This document shows, piece by piece, positions 54,262 through 64,000 of a stretch of 64,000 nt of DNA; positions within the stretch are counted from its first letter, which is position 1, and the number at the start of each line of letters is the position of its first letter. Made by a program: the position numbers and the translations under genes. The DNA comes from Rapana venosa (lineage: Eukaryota > Mollusca > Gastropoda > Neogastropoda > Muricidae). Under the pieces are notes generated by a model, which saw nothing but the letters and a program-made list of their open reading frames with translations, was not told where the DNA came from and did not search any database. The stretch is taken from contig CM054159.1 of assembly GCA_028751875.1 (NCBI GenBank), positions 10,826,611 to 10,890,610 on the forward strand. The letters are read 5' to 3'.

Positions 54262-54560
54262 GTAAGGTAAAGGAGTCCCATAACCTATAAGGTCGTAGGG
54301 GAGCGAGGCGTCAGAGACCTCACTTCTCTAGGGCCAGCATATTGAGGGCGGTGGCGCCCATCTCCTCTCCCTCGCTGCTTTACCTTCCCTGACCCTAAAG
54401 AGGGCAGGTTACCCATTTACAGCTGGGTGAACTGGGGGAACTGTACTGAAGCCAAGGTGCGCGCAAACGGTCACCCATCCAAAGTGGTAACCTCGCTCGA
54501 CGCTGCTTAACTTGGCTGGGGGAAAGCGAGTGCTCCGACCACTGAGCTATCCCGTCCCCA
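54262..54560 (-). mobile_element. SINE-2 copy, full length
   Basis: Minus strand GGGGACGGGATAGCTCAGTG, GTCGAGCGAGGTTACCACTT, GGATGGGTGACCG, CTGTAAATGGGTAACCTGCC, TAGGTTATGGGACTCCTTTA. (AAT)n follows at 54562-54598. Confidence 0.9.
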
Positions 54561-54562
54561 TG

Positions 54563-54598
<36 letters not shown>

Positions 54599-54601
54599 TT
54601 T

Positions 54602-54985
54602 TGTATGTTTGTCCGTCGTGTCCGACGATGACCTCCAAAACAGCAGAGGAAGCAGCTGCTGTTTTGGAAACTGGGCAGAAATTTGATTATAGTGGAGATG
54701 CCTTGCCCACAGTACATCCCCACTCTCTCGGCCAAGTGGGAATAAGGACAGTCAGCGTTGGAGATGTTCTCCAAAGGCCAGCTAGCCCCCCAGGGCTGCA
54801 GCACATAAGGACTGTGCGAGTCAAGCCTCCTAGTCAGAGAGTCTTAGTCGATCACTAAAGACTAAGCTGTAAAGTGAATTCCATGAGTAGGAAAGCCACT
54901 GGTCATACAGCCTCTCACTTTGCTGTTGCCCCCAGCGTCAATGGTTTAATCAAGAAATGTGATAAATCCCAGGCTCTGACGGCTA

Positions 54986-54990
<5 letters not shown>
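54602..54990 (+). mobile_element. Element-4 copy 2
   Basis: Near-identical to 11794-12175 (TGTATGTTTGTCCGTCG, GATGACCTCCAAAACAGCAG, TCTCACTTTGCTGTTGCCCC). Flanked by (AAT)n on both sides (54562-54598 and 54986-55012). Its 85-codon frame is longer than in copy 1. Confidence 0.82.
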
Positions 54991-55016
<26 letters not shown>

Positions 55017-55072
55017 TATGGAATTTATATAGTGCTGAATCTTGTAAAGCAACAAATCAAAGCACTCATTTT
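54991..55072 (-). mobile_element. LINE 3' tail fragment
   Basis: (AAT)n then GTATGGAATTTATATAGTGC and AAGCAACAAATCAAAGC: the inverse of the ATT-tailed LINE end at 9235-9298. Confidence 0.7.
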
Positions 55073-55290
55073 TAAAAATGTTTAAATCGAGGATAATGGA
55101 ATAAGCACTCATGTACTTTTTTTTTACATCCAGTTCCCCGTATGTATGCGGTTTTGTAAATTTTGTCATCTGTTCCCACCGGCACACAATGGCCTACTCT
55201 TTCGAAAAGCGGAGCAGGATTTAACGTGTGCGCAAGATGTTCTGCGTGTGTTCGCACACGGGGCCTCGGTTTATAGGATGAATAGAGGAG
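55073..55290 (-). mobile_element. SINE-1 copy without head
   Basis: Minus strand: CTATAAACCGAGGCCCCGTG, CGAAAGAGTAGGCCATTGTG, GGTGGGAACAGATGACAAAA, GGGGAACTGGATGTAAAAAA, TTATTCCATTATCCTCGAT. Confidence 0.9.
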
Positions 55291-56330
55291 GAGTAGGAAA
55301 AGAAGTGTAGGTTGAGGAAATAGATTACAATAGTAAACAACAGAGAAGAAGGAATGAATTGGGAGGGGGGGGGGGGGGGAGGAGGAGGAGGAGCAGAGAA
55401 ACCAAATACAATAATGATCATCATTATTATCATTACTATCACAATCACCACCATCATAACAAAGAAGAAGAAGAAGAAAGAGCAGGAGTGTGTATGTATG
55501 TGTGATTGTTGAAAAGAAAGCAAGAAACATTTTGTAATAGTGAATAGAATTTTTTTTTGCAATGATTACTGACATAGTGCACTATTTGTTTAATAATTGT
55601 CCTGCTTATGTAAATTATATCATTGGTATTATATTAACCTATAGCATTTTTGGCCTTGTGGATGATATTTTCCTAAATTGCTCTCTCTCTCTCTCTGTGG
55701 TTTTCCTATTCCAACTATTTTTGTTTGTTTTTATGTGTTTCTTCTACAAATTGATATGCTTCTTTGTGTTGTTTTCCTTTTTCTTACATTAGCAAAGATT
55801 GTAATTGATGAAAATGTTTGTTGTTGTTGGTTTACATTTTTCAGCTCAGCAGCCGTTATGTTCATGTTAATCTTCATTGTTTAATTGAGCACACCATAAG
55901 CTATAAGCTTGTTGTTGCTATGATTCCAAAATGCTGTTTGTTTTCAATGTTTATACTCATTTCTGAATAAAAACTATTTAAACCAAGAGCAGGAGGTGGA
56001 GGTGGAGAACAAGAAGAAAGAAAAAGGACACAAAGAAAGAAGGAAAGAAAGAACCAGGGAAGAAAACAAATAAGAAGTATAAAAGAAAGTAAAAAAAGAA
56101 AAGAAAGGAAAGAAGCAAGAAAAAGAAAAGAAAAGAAACAGAAAACAAAGGAGAAAAAAAAGTACAGAAAAGAAACAAGAAAACCAAGAAAAGAAAACCA
56201 ACCCAAACCCACGACAACAACATCACAACCCAAACCCACGACAACAACATCACACACCCCAGGCAACAAAGACCAAAGCGACTGGTCGGGTTGCCTGTGA
56301 TCAATCAAGCCCACCCTCTCTCTCTTTGAG
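55291..56330. other. AT-rich sequence, purine-rich stretch and a 29-bp duplication
   Basis: G run 55366-55379. (ATC/ATT)n 55410-55455. (GAA)n 55465-55478. 55560-55970 is AT-rich and unrecognised. 55985-56200 is A/G-rich with GAAAAGAAA units. Two copies of AACCCAAACCCACGACAACA-type units at 56200-56258. Confidence 0.6.
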
Positions 56331-57010
56331 CCTGACACACTGCAGCCCGTCTGCTGACGGGGCTGTCGGCAAGATCATTACGAAGTGCAAAACAAGCGTG
56401 CCCTATCTGCCGAAGACGGACTTATTGCCCGTCGGAACTTGCGCGAACTGCCGGAAAACTCGTTGGCAGTTTACAACTAACAAACCCGCCCCCCCTCCCC
56501 TATCTTAGGGGGGGTGTGTGTGTACAAACTAAGCCTTGCCTGGAGTTGGATACGGCTGCTAACGAGATATAAGGGGGATGGTGGATACTAGAGCCTCTTT
56601 GGAACAGATAATATTAGGGCCTAGTTTTCTTCTTGGGCTCTGTAAATAGGATATTTGAAAAAGCTTTGATGTAGAAACAAGAAAGTAGAAACAAGAACAC
56701 TCTTGTTTTTTGTTTGTTTTGTTTTTTGTTTTGTTTGTTTGATTTTTTTTTTACAGGGAATGAATTGCAAGCAAGCATGTTGCGTAGGAGCTAGTGTTGG
56801 CATGAATACACTGTTTTTGTTAATGAAAAAGGGTTTGTAATAGTGGGGTTTTAGAGAGCTATAAATAATTATATAGACTTTTTCTATTTTGTTAAAGAGT
56901 TGCTTTGTTTGTGTGTGTGCCTTGAATTGAGACATTTTAGACTGGGGAGGGGTGGGGTGGGGGGTGAGATGTGGAGAGTGTTACCAAACGATGTTTTTAA
57001 AAAAATATAT
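56331..57010. other. Unique sequence, 5' flank of the PCBP first coding exon
   Basis: 56335-56470 is CG-containing and non-repetitive, with a motif (AAGATCATTACGAAG) echoed at several later positions. 56480-57000 is AT-rich with TTTG runs. No gene recognised. Confidence 0.5.
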
Positions 57011-58185
57011 AGCAAAAACAAAAGTAATCCCCCCCCCCCCCCCCCCCCCCCCACCCCCCCCCCCCCCCCCCCCCCCCCAATTCTACCAAAATCGTTATTT
57101 CTCTTTTTCCTTATTTTATTAGCAATTGTGATGGAAGAAACGACCAAAATGGCCCTATGTTAAAATTTAAACAACAACAAAAGCCGGTTTACAGCAAAGA
57201 AAAGGAGGAGAGAGAGAGGGGGGGGGGGGGGGGGGGAAGGGGGGGGGGGGGGGGAGGTAGGAGGGGACAGAGAGCGGAAAGCAGACAGGACGTCGGACGC
57301 GACGACAGAGGGACAGTCAAACACCGTACCACAGACAGATAGAAAACAGGGGCAGACAGTGAAAGAGAAAGAAAAATAGTGACCAAAAAAAGAGAGAGAG
57401 AAATGGACAGACAGGAGACAGACAGACAAGACAGATAGACAAGCAACAGACAAGCAGACAACAAAAAAGACCACCAAAAAAAAGTAGAAGGATTTCCACC
57501 AGAAACATTATCCTTCTCTCAACTAAAAAGCATCTCCTTCTATATTCCCACTTCATCTCCCCTTCCGTCCAAAAACACCCTTGCAATAAGAACACACACA
57601 CACACACGTACACACACACACACTCTTACACACACACAACACACACACACACACACACACTCTTACACACTCACCCCCCCCCCCCCAACACACACACACA
57701 CACAGACCAGTCCTGCACTAATAACTCAAAACCCACACTACACACCCTCCAGATCCCCCCACCCCACCCCTCCCCTCCCACCCACCCCAGCCCCCCACCC
57801 CCCTCCCACCCCTCACCCCCACCGTCTCCTTGTTTTTTTTTTACCTGACATACCGCAGCCCTCCTCTGCTCAACCAAGGACAGGATCATTAAGATTTGTA
57901 GGACAAGTGTGTGCTGCCCCCCCCCCCCCCCCCCCCACCGCCCCTAAGACCCCCCTCCCGCCCCCACCCCCTAACGCCCCCTACCCCCCCCCCCCACCCC
58001 CACCCCCCCACCCTTTAGCTTCTCAAAGACAGAGAAATAAATAGCTTTAACTGGTGGCGGGGAAAGCACAAGAAAGTGCCAGAAAGCTGGAAGTTACGCA
58101 GGACTGGTTACCACTGCGAAACAAGCCTGCCTCCCTCCCCTCCCTTTATTTATTTATTTATTTATTTATTTAATTTGTTTATTTA
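57011..58185. repeat. Poly-C, poly-G, (CAGA), (CA)n, C-rich tracts
   Basis: C runs at 57030-57078. G runs at 57210-57255. CAGACAG-rich 57300-57470. (CA)n 57594-57700. C-rich 57750-57825 and 57917-58012. (TTTA)n 58143-58185. Ordinary sequence between. Confidence 0.85.
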
Positions 58186-58249
58186 TACCACTTTAAGTCA
58201 CGAGATTTCTCTGCGTGAAATTCGGGCTGCTCTCCCCGGAATAGCATCC
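58186..58249 (+). repeat. Element-5 fragment
   Basis: ACCACTTTAAGTCACGAGAT, TTCTCTGCGTGAAATTCGGG, matching 44513-44570. Confidence 0.7.
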
Positions 58250-58568
58250 CACCCTCTAACAATTCTGTGCTGGGACTTCCCTCTTTTCTATCCCTCTCTT
58301 TTGTTTCTGCCTTGTTCCTTTTCTTCGTGTCGCCCCCTCATTGTCTGTGTTTTCTGCCATTTTGGTCCATTTCTCACCCCCCCCCCCCCCCCCGCCCCCC
58401 CCCCCCCCTTAGAAAGACTGAAAAGATAACAGTTCTCTCCCATGTCGAAGTCTCGGATGTGCTAGGCCTGACTTGTTAGGCGCTTAACGGCTACGTAACG
58501 AAGTTTTGTTCCTATGACAGAACAGCAGTAACTGCCGTCTGAGCGTTGAAAGAAGAAGAAGAAGAAAA
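58250..58568 (+). mobile_element. Element-3 copy
   Basis: CTCTTTTCTATCCCTCTC, GTTTCTGCCTTGTTCC, C run, AGAAAGACTGAAAAGATAAC, ATGTGCTAGGCCTGACTTGT, GTCTGAGCGTTGAAAGAAG and (GAA)n. Confidence 0.82.
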
Positions 58569-58987
58569 TCTCAAGAGTCACAGTGAACGGGAAAAAAAAC
58601 AAGTCTCTCTTACTGTCCATACACAACATGGCATCTTCCCACCGCAGTTCATCTAATTGCCACAAGACACAAATCAATAAGATTGTAAAAAACCCACAAA
58701 ATGAGCACATACATACCTAGCTGATTTCCATCCCCCTACCCCCCTTTTAAAATCAGAAAACAGATTCCAGACTGACAAGCTAAAAAAAAAAAAAAAGAAT
58801 AACAGAACTGCTGAACCCCCCCCCCCCCCAACAACAACAACAACAACAAAACCTGCAAGTTACAGCGGGTATAACAAACTCTCTGCACTCATTCTCACCC
58901 GAGCATACAAACAAGTATCTACATGTACACATTGCAGCTCATCCCCTTGCCAAGAATAAGATCATGAACATTGTAAAACAAACATAT
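58569..58987. other. Unique sequence with poly-C / (CAA)n
   Basis: A run 58783-58796; C run 58818-58830 followed by CAACAACAACAACAACAAC at 58831-58850; motif AAGATCATGAACATTGTAAA at 58957-58976. Confidence 0.6.
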
Positions 58988-59292
58988 CATTTTTACATAG
59001 TCCTCGTGTGTACGCAGTTTTGTAAATTTTGTCATCCGCTCCCACCGGCACACGATAGCCTACTCTTAAAAAAAAAAAAAAAAAGCGGGAACAAAGGTTT
59101 TAACGATGTTCTGCGTGCATTCGCACACGGGGCCTCGGTTTATAGTATAGTCTCATCCGAAGGACGTTTGGGGGAGAGTGGAGTCTGCACTGATGTTAAC
59201 CCCAGAGCAAAAATATCCCATTGAGCAGGATTTGAACCCGGGTCAGCAGATCACGAGCGCAAACCAGCCAGGCCATCCCGTCCCTCCCCGTC
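58988..59292 (-). mobile_element. SINE-1 copy with head, partly decayed
   Basis: Minus strand: GGGACGGGATGGCCTGGCTG head, GACCCGGGTTCAAATCCTGC (B box), GTTAACATCAGTGCAGACTC, CTATAAACCGAGGCCCCGTG, GAGTAGGCTATCGTGTGCC, ATTTACAAAACTGC. An A run (59069-59085) interrupts it and the tail is partial. Confidence 0.85.
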
Positions 59293-59859
59293 CTTGCTTT
59301 CGTGATTGTAGCAGACAAACATCACTGGTACATTCAGGTTCGCAGTACACACAGTTGGTGTAATTTGCCAAGAACAAGCGCCCATTAATTGAGACCGTAA
59401 AGCAGCATGCCACCCGGGTTGCCCCGTCCTCTGTGAACCAGAAGACAGGTAGGCAGGTTACTGGCAAGCTGCTGATGCCAAAAGAAACTGCCAGCAGCTC
59501 ATAGGTAACGAGTGAACGACTAAACAGGCCCTCTGCCTGCCTGCCTGCCTGCCTGCCTGCATGCATGCAGCCTTTGTATGTATATATACACACACAAGCA
59601 TGTTCACACGCACGCGCGCGCACACACACACACACACTCAAGCATGTTCACACACACACACACCACACCAAGAAGAAGCATATTCATACAAATGATCGCC
59701 AAGAACAAGATTATGAAGATCGTAAAAGCAAGCATGTCTGGCCTTTTTTCTTTTCTGAACCGAAAAGACAGGCTGCTTAGAAATAAGACGAGCCAGAGCA
59801 ACACCCCCCCCAATAAAAACCCCAAACAAAACAAAAAAACCAAACAAAACCCCCTAAAG

Positions 59860-59901
<42 letters not shown>

Positions 59902-60094
59902 ACCCAAAACAACAACAACAACACCCCAAATACAAGAACGCTTGTACAATATTGTGCAGCGAACGAGAAAAGCAAAATCCCCTCTGCACTCGTTCCAGTG
60001 GTGTATACACATCAAAGCCTGTTCAAGAGTGTAGCTTCTCGATCAACCAAAGGGCAGACTCATTCATTAAGATTGTCTAGCAAGTAGGCCTGGC
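59293..60094. other. Unique sequence, (CCTG)n, (CA)n, poly-C
   Basis: 59293-59520 unrecognised mixed sequence. (CCTG)n 59532-59562. (CA)n 59587-59670. C runs 59858-59902 followed by CAACAACAACAAC. No gene recognised. Confidence 0.65.
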
Positions 60095-60515
60095 GCTTTC
60101 TTCTTCTTCTTCCTCCTTCTTCTTTCTTCTTCTTCTTCTTCTTCCTTCTACTTCTTCTTCTTTCTTCTTTCTTCTTCTTCTTCTTCCTTCTTCTTCTTTT
60201 TTCTTCTTTCTTCCTTCTTCTTCTTCTTCCTTCTACTTCTTCTTCTTTTCTTTCTTCTTCTTTCTTCTTCCTTCCTTCTTCTTCCTTCTTCTTTTTCCTT
60301 CTTTCTTCTTCTTCCTTCTTCTTTTTCTTTTTCTTCTTCTTCTTCTTTTCTTCTTCTTCCTTCCTTCTTCTTCTTCCTTCTACTTCTTCTTCTCTTCCTT
60401 CTTTCTTCTTCTTCCTTCTTTCTTCCTCCTCCTCTTCTTCTTTCTTTTTCTCTTCTCTTTCTTCTTCTTCCTTCTTCTTCCTTCCTTCTTCTTCCTTCTT
60501 CTTCTTCTCTCTGAA
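60095..60515. repeat. (CTT)n polypyrimidine tract
   Basis: About 420 bp of CTT/CCTT/CTTT units with TCTACTTCTTCTTC interruptions at 60147, 60232 and 60379 that mark an irregular higher-order period. Confidence 0.92.
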
Positions 60516-60574
60516 GAAAGACAAGAGGGCTTAGCTTGCTTTGCAAAACCAGTTGTAAGAACTGCCGACAGTTG

Positions 60575-63500
60575 AGACAAGAGGTAACGCTGAGCGACAA
60601 TGTTCACAAACCTTTTGCCCTTAACCCTTTCTACGACAAGAGATAACACTGAGCGACAATGTTCACAAACCTTTTGCCCTTAACCCTTTCTAAGACAAGA
60701 GATAACACTGAGCGACAATGTTCACAAACCTTTTGCCCTTAACCCTTTCTACGACAAGAGATAACACTGAGCGACAATGTTCACAAACCTTTTGCCCTTA
60801 ACCCTTTCTAAGACAAGAGGTAACACTGAGCGACAATGTTCACAAACCTTTTGCCCTTAACCCTTTCTACGACAAGAGATAACACTGAGCGACAATGTTC
60901 ACAAACCTTTTGCCCTTAACCCTTTCTACGACAAGAGATAACACTGAGCGACAATGTTCACAAACCTTTTGCCCTTAACCCTTTCTAAGACAAGAGGTAA
61001 CACTGAGCGACAATGTTCACAAACCTTTTGCCCTTAACCCTTTCTACGACAAGAGATAACACTGAGCGACAATGTTCACAAACCTTTTGCACTTAACCCT
61101 TTCTACGACAAGAGATAACACTGAGCGACAATGTTCACAAACCTTTTGCCCTTAACCCTTTCTAAGACAAGAGGTAACACTGAGCGACAATGTTCACAAA
61201 CCTTTTGCCCTTAACCTTTCTACGACAAGAGATAACACTGAGCGACAATGTTCACAAACCTTTTGCCCTTAACCTTTCTAAGACAAGAGATAACACTGAG
61301 CGACAATGTTCACAAACCTTTTGCCCTTAACCTTTCTAAGACAGAGATAACACTGAGCGACAATGTTCACAAACCTTTTGCCCTTAACCCTTTTAAGACA
61401 AGAGATAACACTGAGCGACAATTTTCACAAACCTTTTGCCCTTAACCCTTTCTAAGACAGAGATAACACTGAGCGACAATGTTCACAAACCTTTTGCCCT
61501 TAACCTTTCTAAGACAAGAGATAACACTGAGCGACAATGTTCACAAACCTTTTGCCCTTAACCTTTCTACGACAAGAGATAACATGAGCGACAATGTTCA
61601 CAAACCTTTGCCCTTAACCCTTTCTAAGACAAGAGATAACACTGAGCGACAATGTTCACAAACCTTTTGCCCTTAACCCTTTCTACGACAAGAGATAACA
61701 CTGAGCGACAATGTTCACAAACCTTTGCCCTTAACCCTTTCTACGACAAGAGGTAACACTGAGCGACAATGTTCACAAACCTTTTGCCCTTAACCCTTTC
61801 TACGACAAGAGATAACACTGAGCGACAATGTTCACAAACCTTTGCCCTTAACCCTTTCTAAGACAAGAGATAACGCTGAGCGACAATGTTCACAAACCTT
61901 TTGCCCTTAACCCTTTCTAAGACAAGAGATAACACTGAGCGACAATGTTCACAAACCTTTTGCCCTTAACCCTTTCTAAGACAAGAGATAACACTGAGCG
62001 ACAATGTTCACAAACCTTTTGCCCTTAACCCTTTCTAAGACAAGAGGTAACACTGAACGACAATGTTCACAAACCTTTTGCCCTTAACCCTTTCTAAGAC
62101 AAGAGATAACACTGAGCGACAATGTTCACAAACCTTTTGCCCTTAACCCTTTCTAAGACAAGAGGTAACACTGAACGACAATGTTCACAAACCTTTTGCC
62201 CTTAACCCTTTCTAAGACAAGAGGTAACACTGAACGACAATGTTCACAAACCTTTTGCCCTTAACCCTTTCTAAGACAAGAGATAACACTGAGCGACAAT
62301 GTTCACACACCTTTTGCCCTTAACCCTTTCTAAGACAAGAGGTAACACTGAGCGACAATGTTCACACACCTTTTGCCCTTAACCCTTTCTAAGACAAGAG
62401 ATAACGCTGAGCGACAATGTTCACACACCTTTTGCCCTTAACCCTTTCTAAGACAAGAGGTAACACTGAACGACAATGTTCACAAACCTTTTGCCCTTAA
62501 CCCTTTCTACGACAAGAGGTAACACTGAGCGACAATGTTCACAAACCTTTTGCCCTTAACCCTTTCTAAGACAAGAGATAACACTGAGCGACAATGTTCA
62601 CAAACCTTTTGCACTTAACCCTTTCTAAGACAAGAGATAACACTGAGCGACAATGTTCACAAACCTTTTGCCCTTAACCCTTTCTAAGACAAGAGATAAC
62701 ACTGAACGACAATGTTCACAAACCTTTTGCCCTTAACCCTTTCTACGACAGAGATAACACTGAGCGACAATGTTCACAAACCTTTTGCCCTTAACCCTTT
62801 CTACGACAAGAGATAACACTGAGCGACAATGTTCACAAACCTTTTGCCCTTAACCCTTTCTAAGACAAGAGATAACACTGAGCGACAATGTTCACAAACC
62901 TTTTGCACTTAACCCTTTCTAAGACAAGAGATAACACTGAGCGACAATGTTCACAAACCTTTTGCCCTTAACCCTTTCTAAGACAAGAGATAACACTGAA
63001 CGACAATGTTCACAAACCTTTTGCCCTTAACCCTTTCTACGACAAGAGATAACACTGAGCGACAATGTTCACAAACCTTTTGCCCTTAACCCTTTCTACG
63101 ACAAGAGATAACACTGAGCGACAATGTTCACAAACCTTTTGCCCTTAACCCTTTCTACGACAAGATAACACTGAGCGACAATGTTCACAAACCTTTTGCC
63201 CTTAACCCTTTCTAAGACAAGAGATAACACTGAGCGACAATGTTCACAAACCTTTTGCCCTTAACCCTTTCTAAGACAAGAGATAACACTGAGCGACAAT
63301 GTTCACAAACCTTTTGCCCTTAACCCTTTCTAAGACAAGAGATAACGCTGAGCGACAATGTTCACAAACCTTTTGCCCTTAACCCTTTCTAAGACAAGAG
63401 ATAACGCTGAGCGACAATGTTCACACACCTTTTGCCCTTAACCCTTTCTAAGACAAGAGGTAACACTGAGCGACAATGTTCACACACCTTTTGCCCTTAA

Positions 63501-64000
63501 CCCTTTCTAAGACAAGAGATAACACTGAGCGACAATGTTCACACACCTTTTGCCCTTAACCCTTTCTAAGACAAGAGGTAACACTGAGCGACAATGTTCA
63601 CACACCTTTTGCCCTTAACCCTTTCTAAGACAAGAGGTAACACTGAGCGACAATGTTCACAAACCTTTTGCCCTTAACCCTTTCTAAGACAAGAGATAAC
63701 ACTGAGCGACAATGTTCACAAACCTTTTGCCCTTAACCCTTTCTAAGACAAGAGATAACACTGAGCGACAATGTTCACAAACCTTTTGCCCTTAACCCTT
63801 TCTAAGACAAGAGATAACACTGAGCGACAATGTTCACAAACCTTTTGCCTTAACCCTTTCTAAGACAAGAGATAACACTGAGCGACAATGTTCACAAACC
63901 TTTTGCCCTTAACCCTTTCTAAGACAAGAGATAACACTGAGCGACAATGTTCACAAACCTTTTGCCCTTAACCCTTTCTAAGACAAGAGATAACACTGAG
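60575..64000 (+). repeat. 59-bp satellite, about 58 copies, open at the window end
   Basis: Head-to-tail units with the consensus order GACAAGAGATAACACTGAGC, GACAATGTTCACAAACCTTT, TGCCCTTAACCCTTTCTAA. Units are mostly 59 bp, with rare 1-3 bp deletions (for example near 61215, 61345, 61585, 62747, 63164). Variable sites: GAGAT/GAGGT, AACACT/AACGCT, GAGCGAC/GAACGAC, CACAAACC/CACACACC, GCCCTT/GCACTT, CTAAG/CTACG. No coding function; scattered open frames come from the deletions. Confidence 0.98.

Noticed and set aside
60575..64000. CRISPR-like array
   Set aside because: All 59 bp of each unit repeat; there are no unique spacers, and the context is eukaryotic.
60575..64000. Telomere or subtelomere signal from CCCTTAACCC
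   Set aside because: The motif is part of the 59-bp unit; no TTAGGG/CCCTAA runs are present.

Overview
This window is eukaryotic, non-bacterial DNA, most likely from a mollusc and probably a gastropod. The organism call is an inference. It rests on a metazoan poly(rC)-binding protein gene cut into small phase-0 exons with GT..AG borders, tRNA-headed SINEs, a 5S-rRNA-like SINE whose 5S part resembles molluscan 5S, and extreme microsatellite density. There are no operons, no prokaryotic genes and no CRISPR array.

The only host gene I can support is on the minus strand. It is a PCBP / hnRNP E-type gene with KH domains, running from a first coding exon at 53560-53896 down to 3883-4011 and out of the window at the left edge. 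Five exons are visible (53560-53896, 26857-26889, 22933-23049, 22266-22385, 3883-4011). They encode an Asn/Ser/Gly-rich N terminus, KH1 and KH2, about 219 residues. KH3 must lie beyond position 1. Eight residues of KH1, carrying the first half of the GxxG loop, are missing between the first two visible exons. They would need a 24-nt microexon inside a 26.7 kb interval that also contains a 500-N assembly gap (40291-40790).

Everything else is intronic or 5'-flanking repeat. Recurrent families are: SINE-1 (tRNA head, about 350 bp, at least ten copies or fragments); SINE-2 (tRNA-like A box fused to a 5S-rRNA-like segment, about 300 bp, six copies or parts plus a tail); element-3 (about 340 bp, ends in GAC/GAA repeats, six copies, one with a SINE-1 nested in it); element-4 (about 385 bp, two nearly identical copies); two LINE 3' fragments; and several short shared 3' tails. 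Tandem arrays include a pentamer array (6.1-7.4 kb), a 45-bp minisatellite (7.76-8.12 kb), an AT-rich minisatellite (11.2-11.6 kb), a tail-derived array (14.76-15.23 kb), a GAT/GGT hexamer array filling one PCBP intron (22.39-22.84 kb), and a 59-bp satellite of about 58 copies that fills 60.6-64 kb and runs off the end.

Layout: 1-3.9 kb microsatellites and a SINE-1; 3.9-4.0 kb KH2 exon; 4-22 kb an 18 kb repeat-rich intron; 22.3-23.05 kb KH2 and KH1 exons; 23-26.9 kb repeats and the 33-nt KH1 exon; 28.1-34.1 kb a direct duplication of about 3 kb, each copy holding a polypurine tract of about 1.15 kb; 34-53.5 kb SINEs, LINE pieces and the gap; 53.56-53.9 kb the PCBP start exon; 53.9-60.5 kb more repeats; 60.6-64 kb the satellite. 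I did not find a clearly new biological system. The best leads are the microexon problem, the chimeric SINE-2, SINE tails that appear to seed tandem arrays, the higher-order structure of the satellite, and the 3 kb duplication, which may be an assembly artefact.
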